From Actinoallomurus sp040655075 (GTDB taxonomy: Bacteria > Actinomycetota > Actinomycetes > Streptosporangiales > Streptosporangiaceae): a stretch of 64,000 nt of DNA. The notes beneath the pieces were generated by a model, which saw only the letters and a program-made list of their open reading frames with translations, searched no databases and had not been told where the DNA came from. The DNA lies in the NCBI RefSeq assembly GCF_040655075.1, contig NZ_JBFAJC010000002.1, forward strand, positions 310,001 to 374,000, read 5' to 3'. The first letter of the stretch is position 1. Each line of letters begins with the position of its first letter. Positions 32,119 to 40,777 of the stretch are shown one piece after another. A program made the translations under genes and the position numbers.

Positions 32119-32173
32119 CTGGGCATTTCCTGGGCATCGTGGTTCACTTGCTTCATGCCCAGAAAAAGCCCAG
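32119..32173 (+). promoter_or_regulatory. Start-codon hairpin: two CTGGGCAT repeats facing ATGCCCAG
   Basis: CTGGGCAT occurs at 32119-32126 and 32130-32137. The start codon and the next five bases, ATGCCCAG at 32155-32162, are their exact complement, and GCCCAG recurs at 32168-32173. No ribosome-binding site is seen. An mRNA containing this leader could hide the start codon in either of two alternative hairpins. Confidence 0.55.
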
Positions 32174-33066
32174 TCGAGATCGAGGTGGTCGGGGCGGTCG
32201 ACCGGCTGCTGCGTCGCGGGCTGCCGGTCACCCCGGCCATCGCAGATCCAGTCCTGCTCGACCTGCGCGGGATCGTGGCCAGGGCGGTCGACCCCGCCGA
32301 CGAAGCCAGCCGAACCACGGCACTGGACGGAACACTGCGCGGCCTGCTGGCCCGGTTCCCCGATACCCGCTACGGCCCTGCGGTGCGGGCTCTGTTCGGG
32401 CTTCCTCCGGCCGAGCCCGGACAGAACCTGACCATGCGCCGGGAGCTGGCCGCCCGGCAGGCCGGGCACGAGGTGCACCATTTCCGTAAGCGGGTCGAGC
32501 CCAAGTTGGTCGAGAAGATCGCATGGGAGTTGCTGGCCGACGCCGACCGGTTCACGCGGCTGCCCATGATCGCCCCCCGACTGGCACCGGCCACCAACCG
32601 GCAGACGATCCCGGCGGACCCATTCGCGTGGGAGGTCGCCGAGCACGAGGAGCAGCTGTGCCGGTTGTGGTCGGCGATCTACGCAGCCCGTGCCGAGCTG
32701 CTTGCCGTCGAGCGACTGATCAGCCTGGATACCGACCGTGTCGACGTCATGCGTACTGCGGTGACGGCCGCCTGGCGGTGGGCCACAGCCCGCGCCGAGG
32801 CGATCGGTTACATCGCCGCGTTCGCCCCCGACCCAGGCAAGGCGTCGGTGGATGAACTGGTCGCCCTCGCAGGCTGGACGCCGATGCTGACCGAAGCGCA
32901 AGTGTCCCGGCTGACGGAGGCCGCCACCGGTGGCGCCAGTCGCGAGCAGTTCGTCGCCGCTCTCCATGACGAGACCGAGCTGGGCAACGTCTGGGTCCAG
33001 GGACTCCTCACCCAGCCTGAACCCGCGAACAGCATCACCGAGCAGGAGAACGGATCGCCTTCGTGA
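32155..33066 (+). CDS. Unknown protein, first gene of the aaRS-like/ASCH island
   Basis: 303 residues; not recognised. It is soluble, mostly helical, with Arg/Glu/Ala-rich sequence. The stretch RYGPAVRALFGL, then TMRRELAARQAGHEVHHFRKRVEPKLVEKIA in blocks resembles a helical N-terminal module seen in several actinobacterial accessory proteins (RYGPAARALLGL...RR...FRKR.EP pattern), possibly a protein-protein interaction or DNA-binding unit. The stop overlaps the ATPase start (GTGA), and all three genes of the island are coupled this way. The start codon lies within a potential hairpin. Confidence 0.75.
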   Translation: MPRKSPVEIEVVGAVDRLLRRGLPVTPAIADPVLLDLRGIVARAVDPADEASRTTALDGTLRGLLARFPDTRYGPAVRALFGLPPAEPGQNLTMRRELAARQAGHEVHHFRKRVEPKLVEKIAWELLADADRFTRLPMIAPRLAPATNRQTIPADPFAWEVAEHEEQLCRLWSAIYAARAELLAVERLISLDTDRVDVMRTAVTAAWRWATARAEAIGYIAAFAPDPGKASVDELVALAGWTPMLTEAQVSRLTEAATGGASREQFVAALHDETELGNVWVQGLLTQPEPANSITEQENGSPS

Positions 33067-33674
33067 CGAGCACATTCACCAATCCCGCACTGGCGGCGGC
33101 CCTCGAAGCCGCGGCCGACGGCGACCCGCGCCGCTACGTCATCACCGGCGGTCCCTCCTCCGGGAAAGACGACCTGATCACCGCCGTCCACTCCGCCGGC
33201 ATCCCCTGCATGACCGAGGAACCAGGCCGGGAGATCTACCGCAAGCATCGCGAACGGCTCGGGCGGCACCTGCGTCGCGAGGACCGCCGCGAGTACTCGC
33301 TGGAAGTGCTGGATGCGTTCATCGCCGAGTACACCAGCCACAAGCACGGCATCCGCCTCTACAACCGGGGCATCCCGGACGGCTACGGGTGGGAGGCGTT
33401 CTTCGGGCTACGCCCAACCCGGCAATTGGAGGAGGCCACCCGGCTGTACCGGTACGACGCGGTCTTCGTGCTCGACCCGCTCGACACGTTCGAGGATCCT
33501 GACGACATCGTCTGGGCCAAGGACCGCGAGCTTCGCCGCGTGCACGAACTGATCGTGCAGGGCTACTACGACGCCGGCTACGAGCCCGTGTTCGTGGCAC
33601 CGGACTCCGCCGGAGCTCGCCTGGATTTCATCTGCGCCAACCTTCGCCTGCCCAAACCGAGCCGAGGAGCGTGA
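33063..33674 (+). CDS. AAA_28-like P-loop NTPase with altered Walker A
   Basis: 203 residues. RYVITGGPSSGKDDLITAV is the P-loop; the residue after Lys is Asp where Ser/Thr normally binds Mg2+. Other blocks fit the AAA_28 family of small nucleotide-kinase-like ATPases: IPCMTEEPGREIYRKH, YNRGIPDGYGWEAFFGL as Walker B region, YDAVFVLDPLDTFEDPDDIVW and the C-terminal YEPVFVAPDSAGARLDFI. It might phosphorylate or sense a small molecule for the next gene's product. Whether it still binds ATP is unclear. GTG start overlapping the previous stop. Confidence 0.78.
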   Translation: MTSTFTNPALAAALEAAADGDPRRYVITGGPSSGKDDLITAVHSAGIPCMTEEPGREIYRKHRERLGRHLRREDRREYSLEVLDAFIAEYTSHKHGIRLYNRGIPDGYGWEAFFGLRPTRQLEEATRLYRYDAVFVLDPLDTFEDPDDIVWAKDRELRRVHELIVQGYYDAGYEPVFVAPDSAGARLDFICANLRLPKPSRGA

Positions 33675-35146
33675 TGTCCTTGTCGCGCAACGGGAAATCC
33701 GCGCTGCTGATCTCGCCGAACAGCGTGCTCGCCAACGCGCTCCTGCGTTCCATCGATCTCCTCCGGCCGCGCGTACTCGCCGTCCGCCCGCAGCGCATCG
33801 AGTTCGTGGTCGGCACCCAGATCAACGGCGCGCCGCACCTGGGCACCAACCTCGTCCAGACCGCGGCGTTCCTGCTGGCCAAGATCGCACGCCGGGAGTT
33901 CTCCATCGACACCCGCGTACGGTTCGGTGCGCTCGACAACGCGCCATACGACGTGGTGCTCGACCCCGAGACGCACCACGCCTACCAGCAGACCTACTAC
34001 CACGCACTCGGCAAGGACGAGATCAGCGAGCTCGTCGATGGCTACTACCGGGCGTTCTTCGACTCCTTGTCCGAGGCCACCGACACCGACTACGAGGTCG
34101 AGACCTACACCGACCAGCAAGCCACCCCAGGGTTCCGGGCGGAGTTCTTGCGCACTCTGGAACGCCTGGAGGACATCCGCTGGTGGATGGCCCCGTCCCA
34201 CGGCACCGTCCACATCCGGCTGCCCTGCCCAGAATGCGGCTGGGCGGAGAAGCGCGCCGACCGCACCAAGCTCGCTCACCTCGACGAGGACGGCGCCACG
34301 TTAACCGCGGTGTGCCTGGACCATGGCGACTACGAGGTGCACATCGACCCCGAAGACGATCAGCCCTACCTCGACCTCGCCACCCTGTACCGGAACCTGG
34401 TCAAGGAACGCGCGCTCGGCCGCGACACCCACGTCCTGCACGTGATGATGAAAGGCGGGGACTGGACCTTCGGCTGCCAACTCGTCGACGGCGCCCTCGG
34501 CGCGCTCGATACCCCGCCCACTCAGATGCCGTCCCGGATCTTCACTCCGCAGGTTCTCGCACCCACCGGGGCGAAACTGTCCAAATCCCTATTGCGAGAG
34601 CAGGGTAAAGGCGCACTCCCGGCCGATGTCGAGCCGTGGATGCTCGACACGACCGCCTGGCCTGGCACGGTCGACGACTACGTCGACGCCCTGGTCTGGC
34701 TGGTCGGCGAACTGCTCACCGACCCTAAGCACTTCTTCCGCTCGTTCACCGTCAAGGAACTGGGCCGCATGATGACCGCACGTCCCGCCGAGCCCGTTGT
34801 CCGCGCCCACGAGATGGGCATATACAAGCGCTACTTCGACCTGATCGCCACCGGCCGCAAGACCATCGAGATCCGCGTCAACGACTCCAGCCGCAAGAAG
34901 ATCAAGGAAGGCTCGCTGATCCGATTCCGGTGCCAAGGCGACCAGGTGCTCACCCGTGTCACCCGCGTCGCCAGATACGGCTCCTTCGAGGAGATGTTCG
35001 ACCACGAGTCCGTCACCTCGGTCAACCCGCTCGCGGCCCGTGAAGAACAGCTCGCCAACATCCGCCAGATCTACCCGCCCGAGCGTGAGGCGCTCGGCGT
35101 GGTGGCCATCGGCATCGAGCTGGTCGACCCGCCGCGCCCGGCGTGA
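33671..35146 (+). CDS. Class I aminoacyl-tRNA synthetase-like protein fused to an ASCH domain
   Basis: 491 residues from GTG 33671 (ATG 33674 also possible). N-terminal half: Rossmann/HUP nucleotidyl-transferase fold with a HIGH-like motif in INGAPHLGTNLVQTAAFLL (about residue 53), a zinc-ribbon-like insertion CPECGWAEKR...CLDHGDYEV (about 186-215), and a KMSKS-like GAKLSKSLLR (about 301), all in the class I order and close to class I LysRS. C-terminal 110 residues: ASCH domain (HEMGIYKRYFDLIATGRKTIEIRV in blocks), an RNA-binding PUA-like fold. It lacks a clear anticodon-binding domain, so it is not an ordinary synthetase; it may aminoacylate or adenylate another RNA or small molecule. A TTA codon is at 34301. 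Confidence 0.8.
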   Translation: MMSLSRNGKSALLISPNSVLANALLRSIDLLRPRVLAVRPQRIEFVVGTQINGAPHLGTNLVQTAAFLLAKIARREFSIDTRVRFGALDNAPYDVVLDPETHHAYQQTYYHALGKDEISELVDGYYRAFFDSLSEATDTDYEVETYTDQQATPGFRAEFLRTLERLEDIRWWMAPSHGTVHIRLPCPECGWAEKRADRTKLAHLDEDGATLTAVCLDHGDYEVHIDPEDDQPYLDLATLYRNLVKERALGRDTHVLHVMMKGGDWTFGCQLVDGALGALDTPPTQMPSRIFTPQVLAPTGAKLSKSLLREQGKGALPADVEPWMLDTTAWPGTVDDYVDALVWLVGELLTDPKHFFRSFTVKELGRMMTARPAEPVVRAHEMGIYKRYFDLIATGRKTIEIRVNDSSRKKIKEGSLIRFRCQGDQVLTRVTRVARYGSFEEMFDHESVTSVNPLAAREEQLANIRQIYPPEREALGVVAIGIELVDPPRPA

Positions 35147-35238
35147 CCGACTCCGGCGGGCAGCGAGCTTCGAGGCCCGGACAGGACTCTGTCGGACCGC
35201 CGTCGTCCGCGGCCTCGCCGGTTGTCAGCCGCCGGCCG

Positions 35239-35250
35239 TACGCTGGGAGC
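35239..35250 (+). promoter_or_regulatory. -10-like TACGCT before the DUF2752 gene
   Basis: TACGCT at 35239-35244 is followed by 6 nt and GTG 35251. This is a leaderless layout and supports the internal start. Confidence 0.45.
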
Positions 35251-35694
35251 GTGACAGCGGGGCAGTGGAGGAATCGGCCGAGTAGCGCAGTGGTGCCCCG
35301 TCGGATGGGGCGTTGGGGGCCGTACGCCGTGCTCGCGGCGGTGATCGGGGCGGCCGGGTACGTCGCGGCGGTCGACCCGAACCATCCGGGGCACTATCCG
35401 ACCTGCCCGTTCCTCGCCGTGACCGGGTACTACTGTCCCGGCTGCGGATCGCTGCGCATGATCCACGCGATCGGGCACGGTCACCTCGCCGAGGCGTTCG
35501 GGCGCAACCCGCTGGCCTTCGTCACACTGCCATTCCTGGCTTACCTCTGGGTGAAGTGGGCGCGGGCGGCCCGTACGGGCGGGCCGGTGCGCTCCAGGAT
35601 CCTCCACCCTGCGGTGATCATCGGGTTCACGGTGGTCATGCTCGTGTTCTGGGTCGTCCGTAACCTGCCCGCCGGGCGTGCCCTTGCGCCGTGA
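35251..35694 (+). CDS. DUF2752 small membrane protein
   Basis: 147 residues from GTG 35251; a longer frame from GTG 35143 overlaps the island's last gene by GTGA but adds only a Ser/Arg/Pro-rich stretch. Seen: a first TM (YAVLAAVIGAAGYVAAVDP), the DUF2752 signature YYCPGCGSLRMIHAIGHGHLAEAFGRNP in blocks (Cys-Pro-x-Cys-Gly), and two further TM segments. The family's job is unknown; the CPGCG motif could bind a metal or heme. It stands before trpC in many actinobacteria, so its position is part of the conserved trp neighbourhood. Confidence 0.85.
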   Translation: MTAGQWRNRPSSAVVPRRMGRWGPYAVLAAVIGAAGYVAAVDPNHPGHYPTCPFLAVTGYYCPGCGSLRMIHAIGHGHLAEAFGRNPLAFVTLPFLAYLWVKWARAARTGGPVRSRILHPAVIIGFTVVMLVFWVVRNLPAGRALAP

Positions 35695-35774
35695 TCTCGT
35701 ACCCGCGGAAGGGGGACCGGGGCGGCCGGGCTACGATCGAGACACGAACGTCCGACAAAGGGGGACCGTGTTCC

Positions 35775-35855
35775 GTGAGCGAGCTTGTGAGGCAGGACTC
35801 GGCGCGGGTGCGGTGCGGGCGTGCGGCGAACATCATCAGCAGGGAGGACCTGTGA
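35775..35855 (+). CDS. Possible small ORF (26 aa) upstream of trpC
   Basis: GTG start 10 nt after AGGGGG; it encodes VSELVRQDSARVRC and ends ISREDL. Its TGA overlaps the next small ORF start (GTGA). An alternative GTG at 35768 in another frame has closer spacing. Support is the coupling chain into trpC. Confidence 0.35.
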   Translation: MSELVRQDSARVRCGRAANIISREDL

Positions 35856-35929
35856 GCGATGTGAGCGACCGATCCGGCACAGCGGCGTCGCGTCCGACCA
35901 GCGAGGCGAGGAAGGTGGGCGGCCAGTGA
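35852..35929 (+). CDS. Possible small ORF (25 aa) overlapping the trpC start
   Basis: GTG 35852 lies 4 nt after AGGGAGG, the strongest ribosome-binding site in this stretch. It encodes VSDVSDRSGTAASRP and ends KVGGQ, with its TGA inside the trpC GTG (GTGA). It may only serve to couple ribosomes into trpC. Confidence 0.4.
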   Translation: MSDVSDRSGTAASRPTSEARKVGGQ

Positions 35930-36732
35930 GCGTGCTCGACGAGATCCTGGACGGGGTACGCGAGGATCTCGCGGAGCGGCAGCAGGCGGTGTCGCTCGAC
36001 GCGCTCAAGGAGATGGCGCGCCACGCACCGTCACCGCGCAACGGCCTCGCCGCACTCCGCGGGCAGGGCGTCTCCGTCATCGCCGAGGTCAAGCGGTGCA
36101 GTCCCTCCAAGGGGGCGCTCGCCGCGATCGCCGACCCGGCCGGGCTCGCCGCCGACTACGAGGCCGGCGGTGCCGCCGTGATCAGCGTGCTGACCGAGCG
36201 CCGGCGCTTCGGCGGCAGCATCGACGACCTGGCCGCGGTCCGCAACCGTGTCGACATTCCGGTGCTGCGCAAGGACTTCGTCGTCTCCTCGTACCAGCTG
36301 TGGGAGGCGCGGGCGTACGGCGCCGACCTCGTGCTGCTGATCGTCGCCGCTCTCGAGCAGGAGGCCCTGGTCTCCCTGATCGAGCGGGCCGAGTCGATCG
36401 GGCTGACCCCCCTCGTCGAGGTGCACACCGAGGAGGAGATGACGCGCGCGGTCGACGCGGAGGCCAAGGTCATCGGCGTCAACGCCCGGGACCTGACCAC
36501 GCTGCGCGTCGACCGGAGCACGTTCACGCGGATCGCCCCGCAGATCCCCGACGGCATCGTGAAGATCGCGGAGTCGGGTGTTCGTGGGCCGCACGACCTG
36601 CTCGCCTACGCCTCCTCCGGGGCCGACGCCGTCCTGGTCGGGGAGAGTCTGGTCGTCGGCAAGGACCCGCGCTCGGCGGTCTCCGACCTGGTCGCGGCCG
36701 GAGCGCACCCTGCGTTGCGGCAGGGCAAGTAG
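35926..36732 (+). CDS. trpC: Indole-3-glycerol phosphate synthase
   Basis: 268 residues from GTG 35926, standard for TrpC. Closes CdRP to indole-glycerol phosphate. Seen: SVIAEVKRCSPSKG with the catalytic Glu and Lys, VLRKDFVVSSYQLWEARAYGAD, VEVHTEEEM, GVNARDLTTLRVD, and ESGVRGPHDLLAYASSGADAVLVGESL. It is monofunctional; the isomerase step is supplied by PriA at 2475. Upstream small ORFs are coupled to it by GTGA overlaps. Confidence 0.97.
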   Translation: MSVLDEILDGVREDLAERQQAVSLDALKEMARHAPSPRNGLAALRGQGVSVIAEVKRCSPSKGALAAIADPAGLAADYEAGGAAVISVLTERRRFGGSIDDLAAVRNRVDIPVLRKDFVVSSYQLWEARAYGADLVLLIVAALEQEALVSLIERAESIGLTPLVEVHTEEEMTRAVDAEAKVIGVNARDLTTLRVDRSTFTRIAPQIPDGIVKIAESGVRGPHDLLAYASSGADAVLVGESLVVGKDPRSAVSDLVAAGAHPALRQGK

Positions 36733-36745
36733 GCGGCGAACCCAG

Positions 36746-36757
36746 TAGGCTGTGGGC
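36746..36757 (+). promoter_or_regulatory. -10-like TAGGCT before the trpB leader ORF
   Basis: TAGGCT at 36746-36751, 6 nt before the ATG at 36758, suggests an internal leaderless promoter for trpB-trpA. Confidence 0.5.
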
Positions 36758-36802
36758 ATGCTCCTGCGCGAACGATGGCGAGGCCATCCGTACCTCGACT
36801 GA
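36758..36802 (+). CDS. Possible 14-residue leader or TrpM-like peptide
   Basis: Encodes MLLRERWRGHPYLD between trpC and trpB, where actinobacteria often have the small trpM/trpX ORF. It contains a single Trp codon. It could be a relic of trpM, or a leader peptide whose translation affects trpB. Short length keeps confidence low. Confidence 0.4.
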   Translation: MLLRERWRGHPYLD

Positions 36803-36841
36803 CCGGATTCGGCCTCTTACCCATTCGACAGGACCATTGCG

Positions 36842-38064
<1,223 letters not shown>

Positions 38065-38068
<4 letters not shown>

Positions 38069-38961
38069 GCGGGGGACCGGTGGCCGAGGGCGACGCGCTC
38101 ACCGGCCAGGCGCGAGACGATCGGCGGAGTGGATCCATGGAGCGGACCGGCGGCGCACCCACCGTTGCGACGGCGTTCGAGAAGGCCAAGAGCGAGGGGC
38201 GCGCGGCGCTCGTCGGCTACCTGCCCGCCGGGTTCCCCTCGTACGAGGGGGCCGTCGCCGCCGCCACGACCATGGTGGAGGCCGGCTGTGACGTCATCGA
38301 GATCGGCCTGCCCTACACCGACCCGCTCATGGACGGCCCGACGATCCAGGACGCCGTCCACCAGGCGCTGACCGGCGGCATCCGGGTCGCCGACGTGTTC
38401 CGCACCGTCGAGGCGGTTGCCGCCACCGGGGCGCGCACGCTCGTCATGACGTACTGGAACCCAGTCGACCGGTACGGCGTCGAGGCCTTCGCCCGTGACC
38501 TGTCCTCGGCGGGCGGTTGCGGCCTGATCACTCCGGACCTCACGCCGGAGGAGGCCGAGCCGTGGCTGGCCGCCTCCGACGCGTACGACCTCGATCGCGT
38601 CTTCCTGGTCGCCCTCAGCTCCACCGACGAGCGCCTCGGGATCATCACCGGCGTGTCCCGCGGGTTCGTGTACGCGGCCTCGCTCATGGGCGTGACGGGT
38701 GCGCGTACGGCCGTCGACACCGGCGCCGCGCACCTGGTCGAGCGCACCCGCAAGGCCATGGCCCAGCGGTCGCCGCTGCCGATCGGGCTGGGCCTGGGTG
38801 TCAGCAACGGCGAGCAGGCCGCCGAGGTCGCGGGCTTCGCCGACGGGGTCATCGTCGGCTCGGCGTTCATCCGCCGGCTGCTCGACGCGCCGTCCCCCGA
38901 GGCCGGGATCGACGCCGTACGCCGGCTCACCGCCGAACTCGCCGACGGCGTCCGCCGATAG
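38065..38961 (+). CDS. trpA: Tryptophan synthase alpha chain
   Basis: 298 residues from the ATG at 38065; an ATG at 38137 would give a more typical length of about 274, the first 24 residues being polar and unconserved. Seen: ALVGYLPAGFPS, the catalytic Glu in GCDVIEIGLPYTDPLMDGPTIQ (Glu then the active Asp), TYWNPVDRYG, GLITPDLTPEEA and GLGLGVSNGEQA for phosphate binding. Cleaves indole-glycerol phosphate and channels indole to TrpB. Last gene of the trpCBA group. Confidence 0.96.
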
Positions 38962-39072
38962 CGGGCCCGCGCACGCCGGGAAGGTGACAGGATCTACCGT
39001 GCTTGACGGTGTCCTTACATTCTCGTCGCCTATGCTGGCGCGCGCCGGATCATGACAGGGTGAGGAACGACA

Positions 39073-39708
39073 GTGGCTGAAGCCAAGGCTGACTCCGCGA
39101 GACGCAGGACCAAGGCCACCGGGGGAGCGTCCGCGGGCGGGAAGACGGCGTCCGCGACGCGCGGCTCGACGATCGAGAAGACCGAGGCCGTCGAGGACAG
39201 GGCCGGTCTCATCGGGCGAATCCACCTTCCGGCGGCCATTCAGCGCCGTCAGGGATGGATCACGCTCGTGGTGCGCGTCGCGCTCGCGGCCATCCTCGGG
39301 ATCGCCGGGTACGCGAAGTTCAGCGAGCCGCCGGCACTGCAGAAGACCGCGGTCTTGGCGTACCAGATCCTGCCCAAGGGCATGGTCACGCCGGTCGCCC
39401 TCGGGCTGCCGGTGCTGGAGATGGTCCTGGCCGCGATGATCCTTCTCGGGTTCGCCACCCGGGTCATGGCGATCTGCGTGGGTCTGCTGTTCATTGTCTT
39501 CATTGCCGGGATCATCTCCGTGGCCGCACGTGGACTTTCGATCAACTGCGGCTGTTTCGGGGGCGGCGGCACGGTGGGCAAGGGCCAGACCCATTACCTT
39601 AGGGAGGTCTTCCGAGACCTCGGCTTCCTCGCCCTCGCCGCCTGGCTGATGGTGTTCCCGCGCGGAAAACTCGCGCTTGACCGGGTGCTCGGTCTGTACA
39701 CCACCTGA
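39073..39708 (+). CDS. MauE/DoxX-type membrane protein
   Basis: 211 residues from GTG 39073. A polar N-terminal region of about 55 residues precedes four TM segments (about 61-78, 95-112, 117-137, 175-192). The sequence RGLSINCGCFGGGG between TM3 and TM4 is the CxC motif of MauE-like proteins, which pass redox equivalents for disulfide formation like VKOR/DsbB. The DsbA-like gene starts 23 bp after it, so the pair is most simply an oxidative folding module: MauE as quinone-linked oxidant, the next protein as the dithiol oxidase (inference from neighbourhood). Confidence 0.82.
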   Translation: MAEAKADSARRRTKATGGASAGGKTASATRGSTIEKTEAVEDRAGLIGRIHLPAAIQRRQGWITLVVRVALAAILGIAGYAKFSEPPALQKTAVLAYQILPKGMVTPVALGLPVLEMVLAAMILLGFATRVMAICVGLLFIVFIAGIISVAARGLSINCGCFGGGGTVGKGQTHYLREVFRDLGFLALAAWLMVFPRGKLALDRVLGLYTT

Positions 39709-39731
39709 GATATTCAAACTAGGAGAACCAG

Positions 39732-40565
39732 ATGAGTAAGGCCGCTCGACAGCGGTCGGCCCGCGAGCGGCTGGCGGAGGAGCGCAAGCGTCAGGCGCAG
39801 AAGCAACAGCGGATGCGGGCCCTCACCATCGCCATCAGCGCCCTCGCGATCGTGGCGCTGGCCGTGATCGTCACGGTGTACGTCGTGAACAAGAAGGACA
39901 AGAACACGTACACCGGTGCGCTGGCGCCGGCGAGCCGCATGGCCGACGGCCGGATCCTCATGGGCAAGCCGGGGGTCAAGGCGCCCTTGCTGGAGATGTT
40001 CGAGGACTTCCAGTGCCCCATCTGCAAGGAGATGGAGAGCACCAGCGGCAACACGATCAAGCGCCTCGCGGCCGAGGGCAAGGTCAACGTCATCTACAAC
40101 CCGTTCTGGCTGTTCAAGGAGCGGGAGGAGCCGATCCGCGGCAACTCCCAGCGGGCCGCCAACGCCGCCCTGTGCGCTCCGGCGGACAAGTGGGTCAAGT
40201 ACCACGACACGATCTACAAGAACCAGCCGGCGGAAGGCTCGGCGGGCTTCTCCAACAAGGACCTCATGGGCTGGGCCAAGGACCTCGGCTTCGACACCCC
40301 GGCGTTCGAGCAGTGCGTCAAGGGCATGCAGAAGCAGAGCCAGATCGACTCGATGACGAACTACGCCGAGCAGACCCGCAAGGTCAGCGGCACGCCGACC
40401 GTCTTCCTCAACGGCCAGTCCCTGGACCTGACCAACGTCCTGCTGAAGCCGTCCGCTCTGGAGAAGGCCATCCTGGCCGCCAAGCCGGTCGACGCCACGC
40501 CGAGCACGGCGCCGACGTCCGCTCCGAGTGCTTCGGCCAGCCCGACGGCCAAGTCCAGCAAGTAA
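39732..40565 (+). CDS. Membrane-anchored DsbA-like thiol-disulfide oxidoreductase
   Basis: 277 residues with AGGAG 8 nt before the ATG. A basic cytoplasmic head (RQRSARERLAEERKRQ), one TM (about 33-52), then a thioredoxin/DsbA domain with the active site EDFQCPICKEM (CPIC), a long helical insertion and the cis-Pro loop SGTPTVFLNG. A Ser/Pro/Thr-rich tail ends the protein. It faces the outside and should make disulfides in exported proteins. Good clients are the three two-cysteine proteins encoded at 42444, 43201 and 46097 (inference). A strong hairpin terminator follows at 40644. Confidence 0.92.
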   Translation: MSKAARQRSARERLAEERKRQAQKQQRMRALTIAISALAIVALAVIVTVYVVNKKDKNTYTGALAPASRMADGRILMGKPGVKAPLLEMFEDFQCPICKEMESTSGNTIKRLAAEGKVNVIYNPFWLFKEREEPIRGNSQRAANAALCAPADKWVKYHDTIYKNQPAEGSAGFSNKDLMGWAKDLGFDTPAFEQCVKGMQKQSQIDSMTNYAEQTRKVSGTPTVFLNGQSLDLTNVLLKPSALEKAILAAKPVDATPSTAPTSAPSASASPTAKSSK

Positions 40566-40643
40566 CGACGATCCCGGACGGGGCACGGCCGGGCCACGAC
40601 GCTGTGCCCCGGTCGGCGCGGGCACCCGCGAACGCCTGAGCAC

Positions 40644-40674
40644 ATGGGGGCACGGCCATCGGCCGTGCCCCCAT
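40644..40674. terminator. Strong hairpin after the DsbA-like gene
   Basis: 14-bp perfect arms, ATGGGGGCACGGCC and GGCCGTGCCCCCAT, with a 3-nt loop. No T-run, as usual for GC-rich actinobacteria. Confidence 0.75.
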
Positions 40675-40763
40675 CGCCATGCTGCGGGGACTCACCCGGG
40701 CCGCGATGCGCATTCGACGCCCGATCTTCACCGTCGTCGCGCCGTCCGATGCCCGCCAGACGG

Positions 40764-40777
40764 TAATCTCACATCCC
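40764..40777 (+). promoter_or_regulatory. -10-like TAATCT for leaderless lgt
   Basis: TAATCT at 40764-40769, 8 nt before the ATG at 40778, and no ribosome-binding site. This sets the lgt start at 40778 and not at the ATG at 40679. Confidence 0.5.
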
